Part shown: one piece after another, positions 16,344-24,276 of the stretch
Layout: each line of letters opens with the position of its first letter
How positions within the stretch are numbered: position 1 is the first letter of the stretch
Assembly (NCBI GenBank): GCA_947632405.1
Contig: CANRPE010000013.1
Span: 1-37,910 of the forward strand
DNA length: 37,910 bases
Direction of reading: 5' to 3'
Source of the DNA: an uncultured Bacilli bacterium
Lineage (GTDB): Bacteria; Bacillota_I; Bacilli_A; RF39; UBA660
The notes under the pieces: model-generated
Seen by the model: the letters and a program-made list of their open reading frames with translations, nothing else
What the model was told of the DNA's origin: nothing
Databases searched by the model: none
Made by a program: the position numbers and the translations under genes

Positions 16344-17933
16344 ATGAGTAATGAAACTTTTAAAGTAGGTATTTATTTAAGATTATCTCGAGAAGATGAG
16401 TTAAAGGGTGAGAGTGGTAGTATTGGAAATCAAAGAGACATTATTCAAAAATATATCAAAGATAATAATCTTATTTATGTTGATGAATATATTGATGATG
16501 GAGTAAGTGGCACTCAATTTGATAATAGAGATGGTTGGAATAAGTTAATTACTGATGTTGAAAGTAATCGTATTAATATGGTAATTACCAAAGATCTTTC
16601 TAGATTTGGAAGAAATGAAGGTCAACAATTAAGATACTTAGATTACTTCTATGAAAAAGGAGTAAGATATGTTGCTATATTAGATAATGTTGATACTTTT
16701 GATGAATGTAATACTTCTAATGAGATGATACCAATACAATGTTTTTTTAATGAAAAGCATGTAAGAGATACTTCTAAAAAGATGAAAGCTAGTGTATATA
16801 GTAAAAGGAGTCAAGGTAATTTTTTAGGGAAGACTCCTCCTTACGGTTATAAAAAAGACCCTAATAATAAGTACAAATTAATAATTGATGAACCAGCAGC
16901 TGAAGTTGTTAGAAGAATATTTGATTTATTTGTTAGTGGTAAAGGTATATGTGAAATATCTAGAATTTTAACTAATGAAAAAATACCAATTCCTAGTGTT
17001 TATAAAAATCTTAATGTAGGTCAAAAATCTCCTGCTTATGGAATATGGGATTTAAGAACAATAAGTGATATGATACAATTACCAACTTATGTTGGAGATT
17101 TAACACAAGGAAGAACGAAAAAACCAAGTTATAAATCAAAAAGAATAGTAAGACCTAAAAAAGAAGAATGGATTATTTGTAAGGATAAATGTCCAGCTAT
17201 TATTGATAGAGAAACTTTTGATTTGGCTCAAAATATTTATACTAGAAATAAACATCAAGGTAAAAACTCTCAAAGTATATTGTTAAAAGGTTTAGTATAC
17301 TGCAAAGAGTGTGGACATACTATTGGTTTTAGACTACAGAAAGTAACTACTAAAAAAAATGGTGAAGTAACTAGATGTTATGGTAATTGTAACTTTTGGA
17401 GTAAACATAAAAATTATAATATCTGCACTCCTCATAGTATTAAGTATTATGAGTTAGAAAAATTAGTTCTAAATGAAGTTAAAAAGATGTGTAAGTTATA
17501 TATTAAAAATAGTGATTTGAAAATTATTCTTAAAGATAATAATAAGATTACTAAGTCGTTAATTGAATTGGAAACTAAATTAAGACAATTAGAAAATGAT
17601 ATTAAACTAAGTAGTAAAAAGAAAGAAAATTTATATAATGATAGGTTAGAGGGCATAATAGATTTAGATATGTATAAAAGAATGAGTAATATAATTATTG
17701 ATGAAACAGTTAATAAACAAAACGAGATAAGTAATATAAAGACTAAGATATGTAATATTAAAAATAATATAACTAGTATTGAAAATAAGTATGATAATAT
17801 CATTAATGATTATTTAGAAATGAAAAATCCAAGTATTCAATTATTATCTAGTATTATAGATAAAATAGTAGTAGATGAAAATAAGAATGTTGATATATAT
17901 TATAAATTTAAATCATTGGAAAATGGTTATTAA
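16344..17933 (+). CDS. Large serine recombinase (integrase of the element)
   Basis: 529 aa. The N-terminal resolvase domain has the catalytic serine Ser15 in YLRLSRED, with KDLSRFGRN and the DGVSGTQFDNR motif typical of Tn/ICE serine recombinases. The Recombinase domain (about 160-290) contains TPPYGYKK. A zinc ribbon has CKECGH followed by later cysteines, and a long coiled coil (about 385-500) follows. The gene ends only 9 bp before the attP arm at 17943, the usual integrase-next-to-att arrangement. AGAGAGG precedes the ATG. It catalysed integration into the lipoprotein gene and is the candidate for excision. Confidence 0.95.
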   Translation: MSNETFKVGIYLRLSREDELKGESGSIGNQRDIIQKYIKDNNLIYVDEYIDDGVSGTQFDNRDGWNKLITDVESNRINMVITKDLSRFGRNEGQQLRYLDYFYEKGVRYVAILDNVDTFDECNTSNEMIPIQCFFNEKHVRDTSKKMKASVYSKRSQGNFLGKTPPYGYKKDPNNKYKLIIDEPAAEVVRRIFDLFVSGKGICEISRILTNEKIPIPSVYKNLNVGQKSPAYGIWDLRTISDMIQLPTYVGDLTQGRTKKPSYKSKRIVRPKKEEWIICKDKCPAIIDRETFDLAQNIYTRNKHQGKNSQSILLKGLVYCKECGHTIGFRLQKVTTKKNGEVTRCYGNCNFWSKHKNYNICTPHSIKYYELEKLVLNEVKKMCKLYIKNSDLKIILKDNNKITKSLIELETKLRQLENDIKLSSKKKENLYNDRLEGIIDLDMYKRMSNIIIDETVNKQNEISNIKTKICNIKNNITSIENKYDNIINDYLEMKNPSIQLLSSIIDKIVVDENKNVDIYYKFKSLENGY

Positions 17934-17942
17934 AAAGTATTT

Positions 17943-17978
17943 AAAAGTTAGACTTCTGGTAGTCTATGTAGTAACTCC
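17943..17978 (+). other. attR: right junction of the serine-recombinase element
   Basis: AAAAGTTAGACTTCTGG (17943-17959) is the inverted partner of the left-junction arm (16 of 17 positions). Shared TATGT (17965-17969) and TAACTCC (17972-17978) follow, then the chromosomal coding frame resumes as SLNKSFKF. Confidence 0.85.
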
Positions 17979-18693
17979 ATCTTTAAATAAAAGTTTTAAA
18001 TTTCAAAGTGACTGGCCATATAATAATTCACAAATTTATTTATTAAATTCTTTAATTGATGATATTAATGACGATGATGAAAAAGAATTTAAAGTAAAAG
18101 ATAATAATTATATTTTTACAACAGATGTTAATTATCCAAATAATAAAAAATTAATAAAGCAAAAAATTACTTTTAATAAAGATTTAGAATTAAAAGAAGT
18201 AAAAGTATATGATGAGAATAATATCCCAATGATGACATTGAAAATTAAAAATATTGATTATTCTCCAACATTTAAGAAAAATTATTTTAGTGTAAAAGAG
18301 GCTTTGAAAACGACAAAAGTAGAATCTAATACAAATACAAAGCAGACATCATCACTTGAAGATACAATATATCCTCTAGTATTACCTACTAATACAAAAC
18401 TTATCCAAGAAGAAAAAGTAAAAAAAACAGATGGTAATAGAATTATTATGACTTTTGATGGAGATAAACCATTTCTATTAGTTGAAGAAACTGCAAGTAT
18501 TGAAGATGAGATGACAATTGTTCCAACTTATGGAGAGCCATTTATGTTAATGGATACTTTTGGAGCTTTAACTGATAATTCGTTAACATGGACTAGTGGT
18601 GGAGTTGATTATTATATTGTAAGTGATGTATTAAGCCAAGATGAACTATTAGAAGTTGCTCAATCAATTAATGTTTTACCAACTATGAAATAA
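17972..18693 (+). pseudogene. C-terminal part of the split LolA-fold lipoprotein gene
   Basis: Continues the frame broken at 11771. The joined product would be 334 aa from TTG 11489. The segment has SLNKSFKFQSDWPYNNSQIYLLNSL, then a beta-rich LolA-like part (LKEVKVYDENNIPMMTLKIKNIDYSPTFKKNYFSV). A linker leads to a C-terminal domain resembling DUF4367 (MTFDGDKPFLLVEETA...WTSGGVDYYIVSDVLSQDELLEVAQSI). This layout matches Firmicute sporulation or envelope lipoproteins such as YdcC. As it stands the fragment has no start, signal peptide or promoter. The reading frame upstream of 17972 is element sequence. Confidence 0.88.
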
Positions 18694-18717
18694 AGTATTT
18701 CTAAATAAAAAAAACTG

Positions 18718-18726
18718 TGATATAAT
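18718..18726 (+). promoter_or_regulatory. Extended -10 promoter
   Basis: TGA-TATAAT (TATAAT at 18721-18726), with GGTGAT 5 nt before the ATG at 18742. No clear -35. Confidence 0.5.
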
Positions 18727-18741
18727 CAAATTGGTGATATT

Positions 18742-19293
18742 ATGGCAAAAACAACAAAGAAAAAGAAAATAAATAAAACCAATAAAAATGCTCATACTAA
18801 AAAAGAAGTATTAAATAATATTGAGAATGATCATAGTATTAGTAAAGTTATAAAATGTATTGTTAGTGTTTTGGCTATTTTTGGTATAATGTATTTACTT
18901 ACAGTTTTAATTTTAAAAAAGTCATCTACTGATTATATTACTAAAGATGTAGAAAAAACAACTATTCAATATTCAGAAATTTTAGCAGGTACTTCTTTTG
19001 ATAAAAAAGATAATGAATATTTAGTAATTTATTATGATTTAAAAGAAGATGATAATTCTATATATCAAACTCTACTTAGTGATTATGAAGCAAAAGATAA
19101 TCATTTACCAATTTATTATGTGGATTTATCTAATTCAATGAATAAATCAGTAATATCAACAGAATCTAATAAAGAAGCTAATTCTGTGGCTGAATTACAA
19201 ATTAATGGACCTACATTAATTAAATTTAGTAATCATAAAATAATTGAATATATTGAAGGTAAGGAAGATATTTCTAATTATTTAAATAACTAA
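18742..19293 (+). CDS. Membrane-anchored thioredoxin-fold-like protein lacking CxxC
   Basis: 183 aa. A very lysine-rich cytoplasmic start (about 1-32), one transmembrane helix (about 36-58), then an extracellular domain. YLVIYYD...LPIYYVDLSN and VAELQINGPTLIKFSNHKIIEYIEGKEDI follow the thioredoxin-fold order, with a likely cis-proline in GPTLI. The redox CxxC motif is absent, so a thiol-disulfide role is unlikely; binding or structural roles are possible. Ends in a strong hairpin terminator. Confidence 0.6.
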   Translation: MAKTTKKKKINKTNKNAHTKKEVLNNIENDHSISKVIKCIVSVLAIFGIMYLLTVLILKKSSTDYITKDVEKTTIQYSEILAGTSFDKKDNEYLVIYYDLKEDDNSIYQTLLSDYEAKDNHLPIYYVDLSNSMNKSVISTESNKEANSVAELQINGPTLIKFSNHKIIEYIEGKEDISNYLNN

Positions 19294-19313
19294 GTTATCG
19301 TATGATAACTTTT
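19292..19313 (+). terminator. Terminator before tRNA-Asn
   Basis: Perfect 8-bp stem AAGTTATC / GATAACTT (19292-19299, 19304-19311), loop GTAT, short T run, overlapping the stop codon. Confidence 0.8.
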
Positions 19314-19315
19314 CT

Positions 19316-19392
19316 GCCTCAATAGCTCAGTTGGTTAGAGCACTTGACTGTTAATCAAGGGGTCCTAGGTTCAAGTCCTAGTTGGGGCGCCA
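19316..19392 (+). tRNA. tRNA-Asn (GTT)
   Basis: Acceptor stem GCCTCAA / TTGGGGC pairs throughout (one G-U). The D-loop AGCTCAGTTGGTTAGAGC and T-arm GGTTCAAGTCC are canonical. Anticodon stem CTTGA / TCAAG encloses loop CTGTTAA with anticodon GTT at 19350-19352. CCA is encoded (19390-19392). Confidence 0.97.
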
Positions 19393-19407
19393 TTATAGTA
19401 ATATTAT

Positions 19408-19432
19408 ATATCAACAATAGTTGATATTTTTT
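19408..19432 (+). terminator. tRNA-Asn terminator
   Basis: Perfect 8-bp stem ATATCAAC / GTTGATAT (19408-19415, 19420-19427), loop AATA, T run. Confidence 0.85.
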
Positions 19433-19499
19433 ATTTAATAATATATAATAAAACCAATTTATGAAAAATTATTATCTAGTATAGTTATTGGTGATGCAT

Positions 19500-20798
19500 A
19501 TGAGTAAATTATTATTAGCTATAAAAAAAATTTTAGCTATCATAATTTCATTTTTTATCAATTTATTTAAAAGAAACAATTCAACAAATTATCAACAATC
19601 TCGTCAAACTAAATCAGAAAAAACTAATACAAAATCAATTATTAGTAAAGAAACCAATTTAGCAAGTGATGAAGATAAAGGTAAAAAACAGAAAGAAAAG
19701 CTAAATTTTAAACAGAACGAGATTTCATTATATCAAGTAAAACAGGATCTTCAAAAGTTATTTATAATCGAAAAAAATATTTTCAAGTTAGAAACGGCTA
19801 TTAATCAATGTGATAATTTAGAGGATTTATATATTTTACAAAAACAAATAGAACAAGAAAAAACTAAATTTTTAAAAATTACTACTAGTTATATAAATAT
19901 AAAGACAGAAACTAAATTAATTTCAGAAATTAAAGCGATAAATGACAGGGTAAATAAACAAATTATTAAGACAGAAAACTTATTAAATAACAAGATTTAT
20001 AAATTAAAAAAAGAAAATTTAATAGTTAATGAAGAAAATATTAAAGAAAAAGAAGTAATTAAAGAACAAGAATCAAAGCAAAATTCAAATAAAATTAAAA
20101 AACATGTTGCTGAAGCTATAATTGAAAATACTGTAATTTATAATGCTAATGAATTTATTAAAAAGGTTCAATTAAAAAATAACGAGAAAGATAAAAAAAC
20201 AGAAAAATTTGAAAAAAAGGATAGTAAGTTAAAATCTGATACTAAATTGCAAATTAAAAAGTTAACTATTTCGAAACCAAAAAAAGAAAAACAAGAGATT
20301 AAGAAAGAAAATCAATTTTCAAAACTATCAGTTAAAAAAGAAATATTAAATGATAATATATTTAAAATTACTAATTTAAAGAATAAAAAGAGAATACTTG
20401 TACTAATTGGTTTAATATTAGCTAAAGCTTCGACTCTAACCAAAAATGCAATTAATAATTCACTTTATATAATAAATCCTACAATGGCTGTACATACTTC
20501 TTTATTACTTAATAATGAAATTAGAAAAGCTAGAAGTATAGGTGGAGCAAAGGTTAGTAAATTGAAAATGGAAAAAGTAATAAAAAAGATAGGAATGAAT
20601 CCTAAACTTCAATTGCAAGCAATTATTAATAATAGTTTATCACAAATTAGTAAGTTGAAAATAGAAATTCAACAATATGGTATTAGTGATGAAGTATTAA
20701 ATATATTAAATAATTTAACAGAATTAGAATTAGATTTAATTAATCAAAAAAGCGAATTGGAAAAAGAAAATAATTTAAATTCCACAAGAACTAGGTAG
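19500..20798 (+). CDS. Unrecognised lysine-rich coiled-coil protein with membrane segments
   Basis: 432 aa. ATG 19500 follows GGTGAT (19490-19495); in-frame TTG 19488 and ATG 19494 overlap that site. The N-terminal ~20 residues are hydrophobic (LLLAIKKILAIIISFFINLF), a likely membrane anchor. The middle (about 50-290) is extremely Lys/Glu/Asn-rich and coiled-coil-like. A second hydrophobic stretch (about 298-312, RILVLIGLILAKA) is followed by a conserved-looking block (NPTMAVHTSLLLNNEIRKARSIGG) and a helical end. I cannot assign a family or function. Confidence 0.6.
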   Translation: MSKLLLAIKKILAIIISFFINLFKRNNSTNYQQSRQTKSEKTNTKSIISKETNLASDEDKGKKQKEKLNFKQNEISLYQVKQDLQKLFIIEKNIFKLETAINQCDNLEDLYILQKQIEQEKTKFLKITTSYINIKTETKLISEIKAINDRVNKQIIKTENLLNNKIYKLKKENLIVNEENIKEKEVIKEQESKQNSNKIKKHVAEAIIENTVIYNANEFIKKVQLKNNEKDKKTEKFEKKDSKLKSDTKLQIKKLTISKPKKEKQEIKKENQFSKLSVKKEILNDNIFKITNLKNKKRILVLIGLILAKASTLTKNAINNSLYIINPTMAVHTSLLLNNEIRKARSIGGAKVSKLKMEKVIKKIGMNPKLQLQAIINNSLSQISKLKIEIQQYGISDEVLNILNNLTELELDLINQKSELEKENNLNSTRTR

Positions 20799-20853
20799 AG
20801 GTACTAAAAATAGTAGTTTTATGATATTATTATAATAGGAATAGGGTGTTAAA

Positions 20854-22101
20854 ATGAAGAAAAAACAAAAAACATTTTCTATTAAAAAATATATAAATAA
20901 AATAAAAAAAAGTAAGGTAAAATTTAGTTTATCTGAAATGTTAACTATAGTTGTAATTGCTATTTTAGTTGGTATTTTATTAGGAAGTAGTATTTCATAT
21001 AGTACAGAAAATATTACAGTTACTAAGATTCCAGAAGAAATGGAAGAATTTATAACAACATATAATAATGTATATAATAATTACTATGGTAAAGTAAAAA
21101 AACAAGATTTAATAAATGCTGCATTAAAAGGAATGATTGAGTCATTAGATGATCCATATTCACAATTTTTAGAAGATGATATTTCAACAGCTTTTAATGA
21201 AAGTGTAGATGGTGAATATGTTGGTATTGGAACAACAGTAAGTTATGATGGAAAATATGTAAAAGTAACCTCAATGTTTAATAATTCTCCTGCCAAAAAA
21301 GCAGGAATAAAAGTAGGAGATCAAATAATAGAAATTGATGGTAAAAAAGTTGAAGGATTATCACTAAATGATATAAGTAAATTAATAAAAGGAAATAATA
21401 ATACGAATGTAGAAATAGTTGTTTTGCGAGGAGAAAAAGAAAAAAAATTTAAAATAAAAAGAAAAAAGATTACAGTACCAAGTGTTTCTTCTAAAACATA
21501 TTCAGAAGATAATCAAAAAATTGGTTATATATCTATCGATGTTTTTTCATCAAATGCAGATAAACAATTTGAAAAAGAATTAAAAAAATTAGAAAAAAAG
21601 AAAATAAACTCTTTAATTATTGATGTTAGAAATAATCCAGGAGGATATTTAGTAGAAGTTACTAATATATTAGAACATTTTATAGAAAAAGGAAAAGTTA
21701 TATATCAAATAGAAAAAAAGGGTATAAATAAAAAAATAAAAGATTCAACTAAAGATAAAAGAACATATAAAATAGTAGTATTAATAAATAATACTAGTGC
21801 TTCCGCTTCAGAAATTTTAGCAACTTCACTAAAAAATGTTTATCATGCTACATTAGTAGGTGTTAAAACTTATGGTAAAGGAACTGTTCAAAGTGCTTAT
21901 CAATTAACAAGTGGAGCCACATTAAAATATACAACCCAGAAATGGTTGACTTCAAAAGGAAAATGGCTTAATGAAGAAGGCGTTGCTCCAGACTATGAAG
22001 TAAACTTAGATAATTCCTATTTTGAAAATCCAATCGATGAAAATGATAATCAACTTCAAAAAGCTCTAGAAATATTAGGAAACCAAAAAGAAGAAAATTA
22101 A
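20854..22101 (+). CDS. C-terminal processing peptidase (S41 family, CtpA-like)
   Basis: 415 aa. Basic cytoplasmic start, membrane anchor (about 31-50), then N-terminal helices, a PDZ domain (about 120-200, with GDQIIEIDGKKVEG) and the S41 protease core. The Ser-Lys dyad is visible: Ser317 in TSASASEI and Lys342 in TYGKGTVQ, 25 residues apart as in known CtpA enzymes. It cleaves C-terminal ends of envelope proteins outside the membrane. It converges on the sortase gene with overlapping stop codons and a shared bidirectional terminator. Confidence 0.93.
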   Translation: MKKKQKTFSIKKYINKIKKSKVKFSLSEMLTIVVIAILVGILLGSSISYSTENITVTKIPEEMEEFITTYNNVYNNYYGKVKKQDLINAALKGMIESLDDPYSQFLEDDISTAFNESVDGEYVGIGTTVSYDGKYVKVTSMFNNSPAKKAGIKVGDQIIEIDGKKVEGLSLNDISKLIKGNNNTNVEIVVLRGEKEKKFKIKRKKITVPSVSSKTYSEDNQKIGYISIDVFSSNADKQFEKELKKLEKKKINSLIIDVRNNPGGYLVEVTNILEHFIEKGKVIYQIEKKGINKKIKDSTKDKRTYKIVVLINNTSASASEILATSLKNVYHATLVGVKTYGKGTVQSAYQLTSGATLKYTTQKWLTSKGKWLNEEGVAPDYEVNLDNSYFENPIDENDNQLQKALEILGNQKEEN

Positions 22102-22115
22102 ATTTCTTCTTTTTT
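22085..22115. terminator. Bidirectional terminator between ctpA-like and sortase genes
   Basis: Twelve-bp inverted repeat AAAAAGAAGAAA (22085-22096) / TTTCTTCTTTTT (22103-22114), loop ATTAAA. It includes the last codons of both convergent genes; A run on one side and T run on the other serve both strands. Confidence 0.8.
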
Positions 22116-22637
22116 GAGTAGATTGGAATTTATAATTAACTGTTTTTTAGAACTTTTTTTACTGCAAGTAGTTAATACTAATTGTTGATTACTACTTTTA
22201 TTTATTTCAATATCTCCATCTTTTTCTTCTTCAAATATGTTATCAATATTATAATAATAGTTATATTTTTTATATTTAAATATAATAATATCACCTATAT
22301 TTAATTGATCTAAATTATCAAAGTAAGCAATTTTTCCTTCTCCTGAGTGGGCTGCTAAAAACATAATACTTTTTTCTTGATTTGGAAAAATACTACCTTC
22401 TAATATTGTAACATTTTTAGAAACATTATTCTCTTTTGATTTTAAACTATATAATGGTTGCTGTAAGTTTATTTTTGGAATAACTAAAGTTGCAATTGGT
22501 AATACTTTTGGTTTTATAGAATTAATTACTTTTGCTTGAGTTATAAAACTAGAGCTAGTTGGCTTTGTCATAATAATCATACTTATAATAAATCCAGAAA
22601 GAATTATAACACTAGCACAATATAATTTTTTTGACAT
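22098..22637 (-). CDS. Sortase with atypical active site
   Basis: 179 aa, a small sortase. N-terminal membrane helix, TLVIPKINLQQPLY (typical sortase start), AAHSG with His97, and LTTCS with Cys158. The catalytic Arg normally found shortly after Cys (as in 'HRL/RIIV') is replaced: the aligned run is SKKSSKKQLII, with Gln166 at the expected place and lysines beside it. It overlaps the thioester-adhesin gene by 26 nt, so the pair is co-translated, and the adhesin is the obvious substrate. Class assignment (D/E-like) is uncertain. Confidence 0.85.
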   Translation of the reverse strand: MSKKLYCASVIILSGFIISMIIMTKPTSSSFITQAKVINSIKPKVLPIATLVIPKINLQQPLYSLKSKENNVSKNVTILEGSIFPNQEKSIMFLAAHSGEGKIAYFDNLDQLNIGDIIIFKYKKYNYYYNIDNIFEEEKDGDIEINKSSNQQLVLTTCSKKSSKKQLIINSNLLKKEEI

Positions 22638-24054
22638 ATATCAATTCCAAAATGAATAATAATAAAAATGAAATATGAGAATGATTATTATGATAAGTAT
22701 TAGGAACTTTTATTTTATAATCATATAATTCTTTTATTTCAGTATTAGTGTTAGTAACTTTTATTTCAAAATCTTCTACACTTTGGTAACCATCAGTAGT
22801 ATTTCTTTGTTTAAATGTATATTTTCCATAAGGAAGTGTAGTAGAAGCATTACCTTTTTCATCTGTTGTAATTGTATCATATAAATTATTATTACTATCA
22901 TAAATATCAAAAGATATTCCTTCTTCAAATTTTAAATTAGTTTCATCACCAAAATGTTTATGAAGTTCTACTTTCTTTTTAATTACTTTATTTTCCAAAG
23001 ATAATTTAATAGTAGGATTATCTTTAGTAATATGAATTTCATAAATATTAGGATCTAATTGATAACCAACTCCAGCTTTTATTTCTTGAATATAGTAAGT
23101 TCCAAATGTTAAATTTTCAATAGATGCCATTTTATCATCATCAATTTCTAATTCTGTAATTTTATTTTTATTGGCATCTAGTAGTTGATACTTTGCTCCA
23201 ATTAAACTAGCTTCTCCACTAGGTGTAGTAGTTTTAGTATCACTATCTATTTTTGTAATTTCTAATTTTGTTTTTGTAACTTTAACAGTTAAAGCAATAT
23301 TAATTTGCTCTAAATCACCATAAGTAGCCATATTTTGACTTGTATCAGAATGATAGAAAAAAGGTAAATGATTAGTTATATTTTCTTTTCTATATAAATT
23401 AATTTTATAATTTCCTTCTTTCAAATTTTTAATAATTAGTTTATTACTTTTAATAGTAGCATTAGGTGAATCAGTTTGGTAATTAGATAATACATTATTT
23501 TGATCTATTAGAGTTATTTCTTGGTTTTCGACAATTTCACTATGTGCATTAGCAATACTAGGTAGTTTATAATAGTCATTAATTAATGAATTAATTTGTG
23601 ATATTTCACTTTCAAATCGAGTAATTCTATTTCCATCTAAACCATCAGTAAAGTAATAGTCACCTGTAGAATCAGCAGCTTGCCAAACCATAAATTGCGT
23701 AATAGCATACCATTTGTCATCTTGATGATCTTTATATTGATAACCAAAGTGAATAATATCTTTTATTCTCCTAATTTGATCTTCAGATAAATTTTTTGCA
23801 GTAAGACTTCTTTCATAATTTCCAGCTTCATTAAACATAGAAAATGGTTCAATACAATATGCAGGTGTATTATCTCCTACTAATCTAAAATATCTAGCTT
23901 TTTGATAATACCTTACTCCATCTTTTGCTTTAGTTACATAAATTCCATCAATGTACTCTCCTTCATAAAATGAAAAACTATCTGCATTAACTAATGTCGT
24001 AGAAAACAAGTTAATGCCTAAAAATGTTATTAAGAAAATCAATATTTTTTTCAT
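22612..24054 (-). CDS. Thioester-domain (Cys-Gln) adhesin with SpaA/Cna-B repeats and sorting signal
   Basis: 480 aa. Signal peptide (about 1-24). Thioester domain (about 30-250): YCIEPF with Cys67, TQFMVWQ, and SQNM with Gln240 as the likely thioester partner. Such domains form a Cys-Gln bond and can attach covalently to host molecules. Two Cna-B/SpaA-like domains follow (about 255-350 and 355-450, each with an E in the FGTYYIQE/YGKYTFKQ strand region). The C-terminus VPNTYHNN plus hydrophobic helix and KK is an LPxTG-like sorting signal. Transcribed with the downstream sortase. Confidence 0.88.
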   Translation of the reverse strand: MKKILIFLITFLGINLFSTTLVNADSFSFYEGEYIDGIYVTKAKDGVRYYQKARYFRLVGDNTPAYCIEPFSMFNEAGNYERSLTAKNLSEDQIRRIKDIIHFGYQYKDHQDDKWYAITQFMVWQAADSTGDYYFTDGLDGNRITRFESEISQINSLINDYYKLPSIANAHSEIVENQEITLIDQNNVLSNYQTDSPNATIKSNKLIIKNLKEGNYKINLYRKENITNHLPFFYHSDTSQNMATYGDLEQINIALTVKVTKTKLEITKIDSDTKTTTPSGEASLIGAKYQLLDANKNKITELEIDDDKMASIENLTFGTYYIQEIKAGVGYQLDPNIYEIHITKDNPTIKLSLENKVIKKKVELHKHFGDETNLKFEEGISFDIYDSNNNLYDTITTDEKGNASTTLPYGKYTFKQRNTTDGYQSVEDFEIKVTNTNTEIKELYDYKIKVPNTYHNNHSHISFLLLFILELIYVKKIILC

Positions 24055-24086
24055 AAAATTCCTCCTTCTTTTTCTTAACGGTTTTA

Positions 24087-24115
24087 ACTATAATCAAAAA
24101 ATAAAATTAGTTCAA
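24087..24115 (-). promoter_or_regulatory. Promoter of the thioester-adhesin/sortase operon
   Basis: On the minus strand TTGAAC (24115-24110), 17-bp spacer, TATAGT (24092-24087), followed by AAGGAGGA before the ATG. Confidence 0.65.
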
Positions 24116-24227
24116 ATAGAATAAAATTAAAATTAATATGATATTTTTCCTAAAAAATAAAAATTACTTAGATTAATTTTTAAAATGATTTATATATTTA
24201 GAATAGAAAAAGTAAGTTTGCTATAAA

Positions 24228-24271
24228 TTGACAAAAAAATGTGGTAAAATTATAATGAATTCATGGAGGTG
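24228..24271 (+). promoter_or_regulatory. fhs promoter and ribosome binding site
   Basis: Consensus TTGACA (24228-24233), 17-bp spacer, TATAAT (24251-24256), then GGAGGTG (24265-24271). Confidence 0.8.
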
Positions 24272-24276
24272 CCTAA

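Larger units (their letters stand above)
11772..17978 (+). mobile_element. 6.2-kb serine-recombinase integrative element carrying a sortase/surface-protein cargo
   Basis: Equivalent positions of the two junctions are exactly 6,200 bp apart. Contents in order: terminator hairpin, XRE repressor (minus strand), two paralogous cell-wall-anchored proteins, class B sortase, 35-codon ORF, large serine recombinase next to the right end. No conjugation, replication or phage structural genes are visible. It is either a small mobilisable or satellite island, or a remnant. Excision would rebuild the host lipoprotein frame exactly, which supports these borders. Confidence 0.9.

Noticed and set aside
17447-17803. 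Minus-strand 118-aa hydrophobic frame inside the recombinase gene
   Set aside because: Antisense of the coiled-coil region; Leu/Ile-rich only because Lys/Asn/Asp codons read backwards give hydrophobic residues. No start signal.
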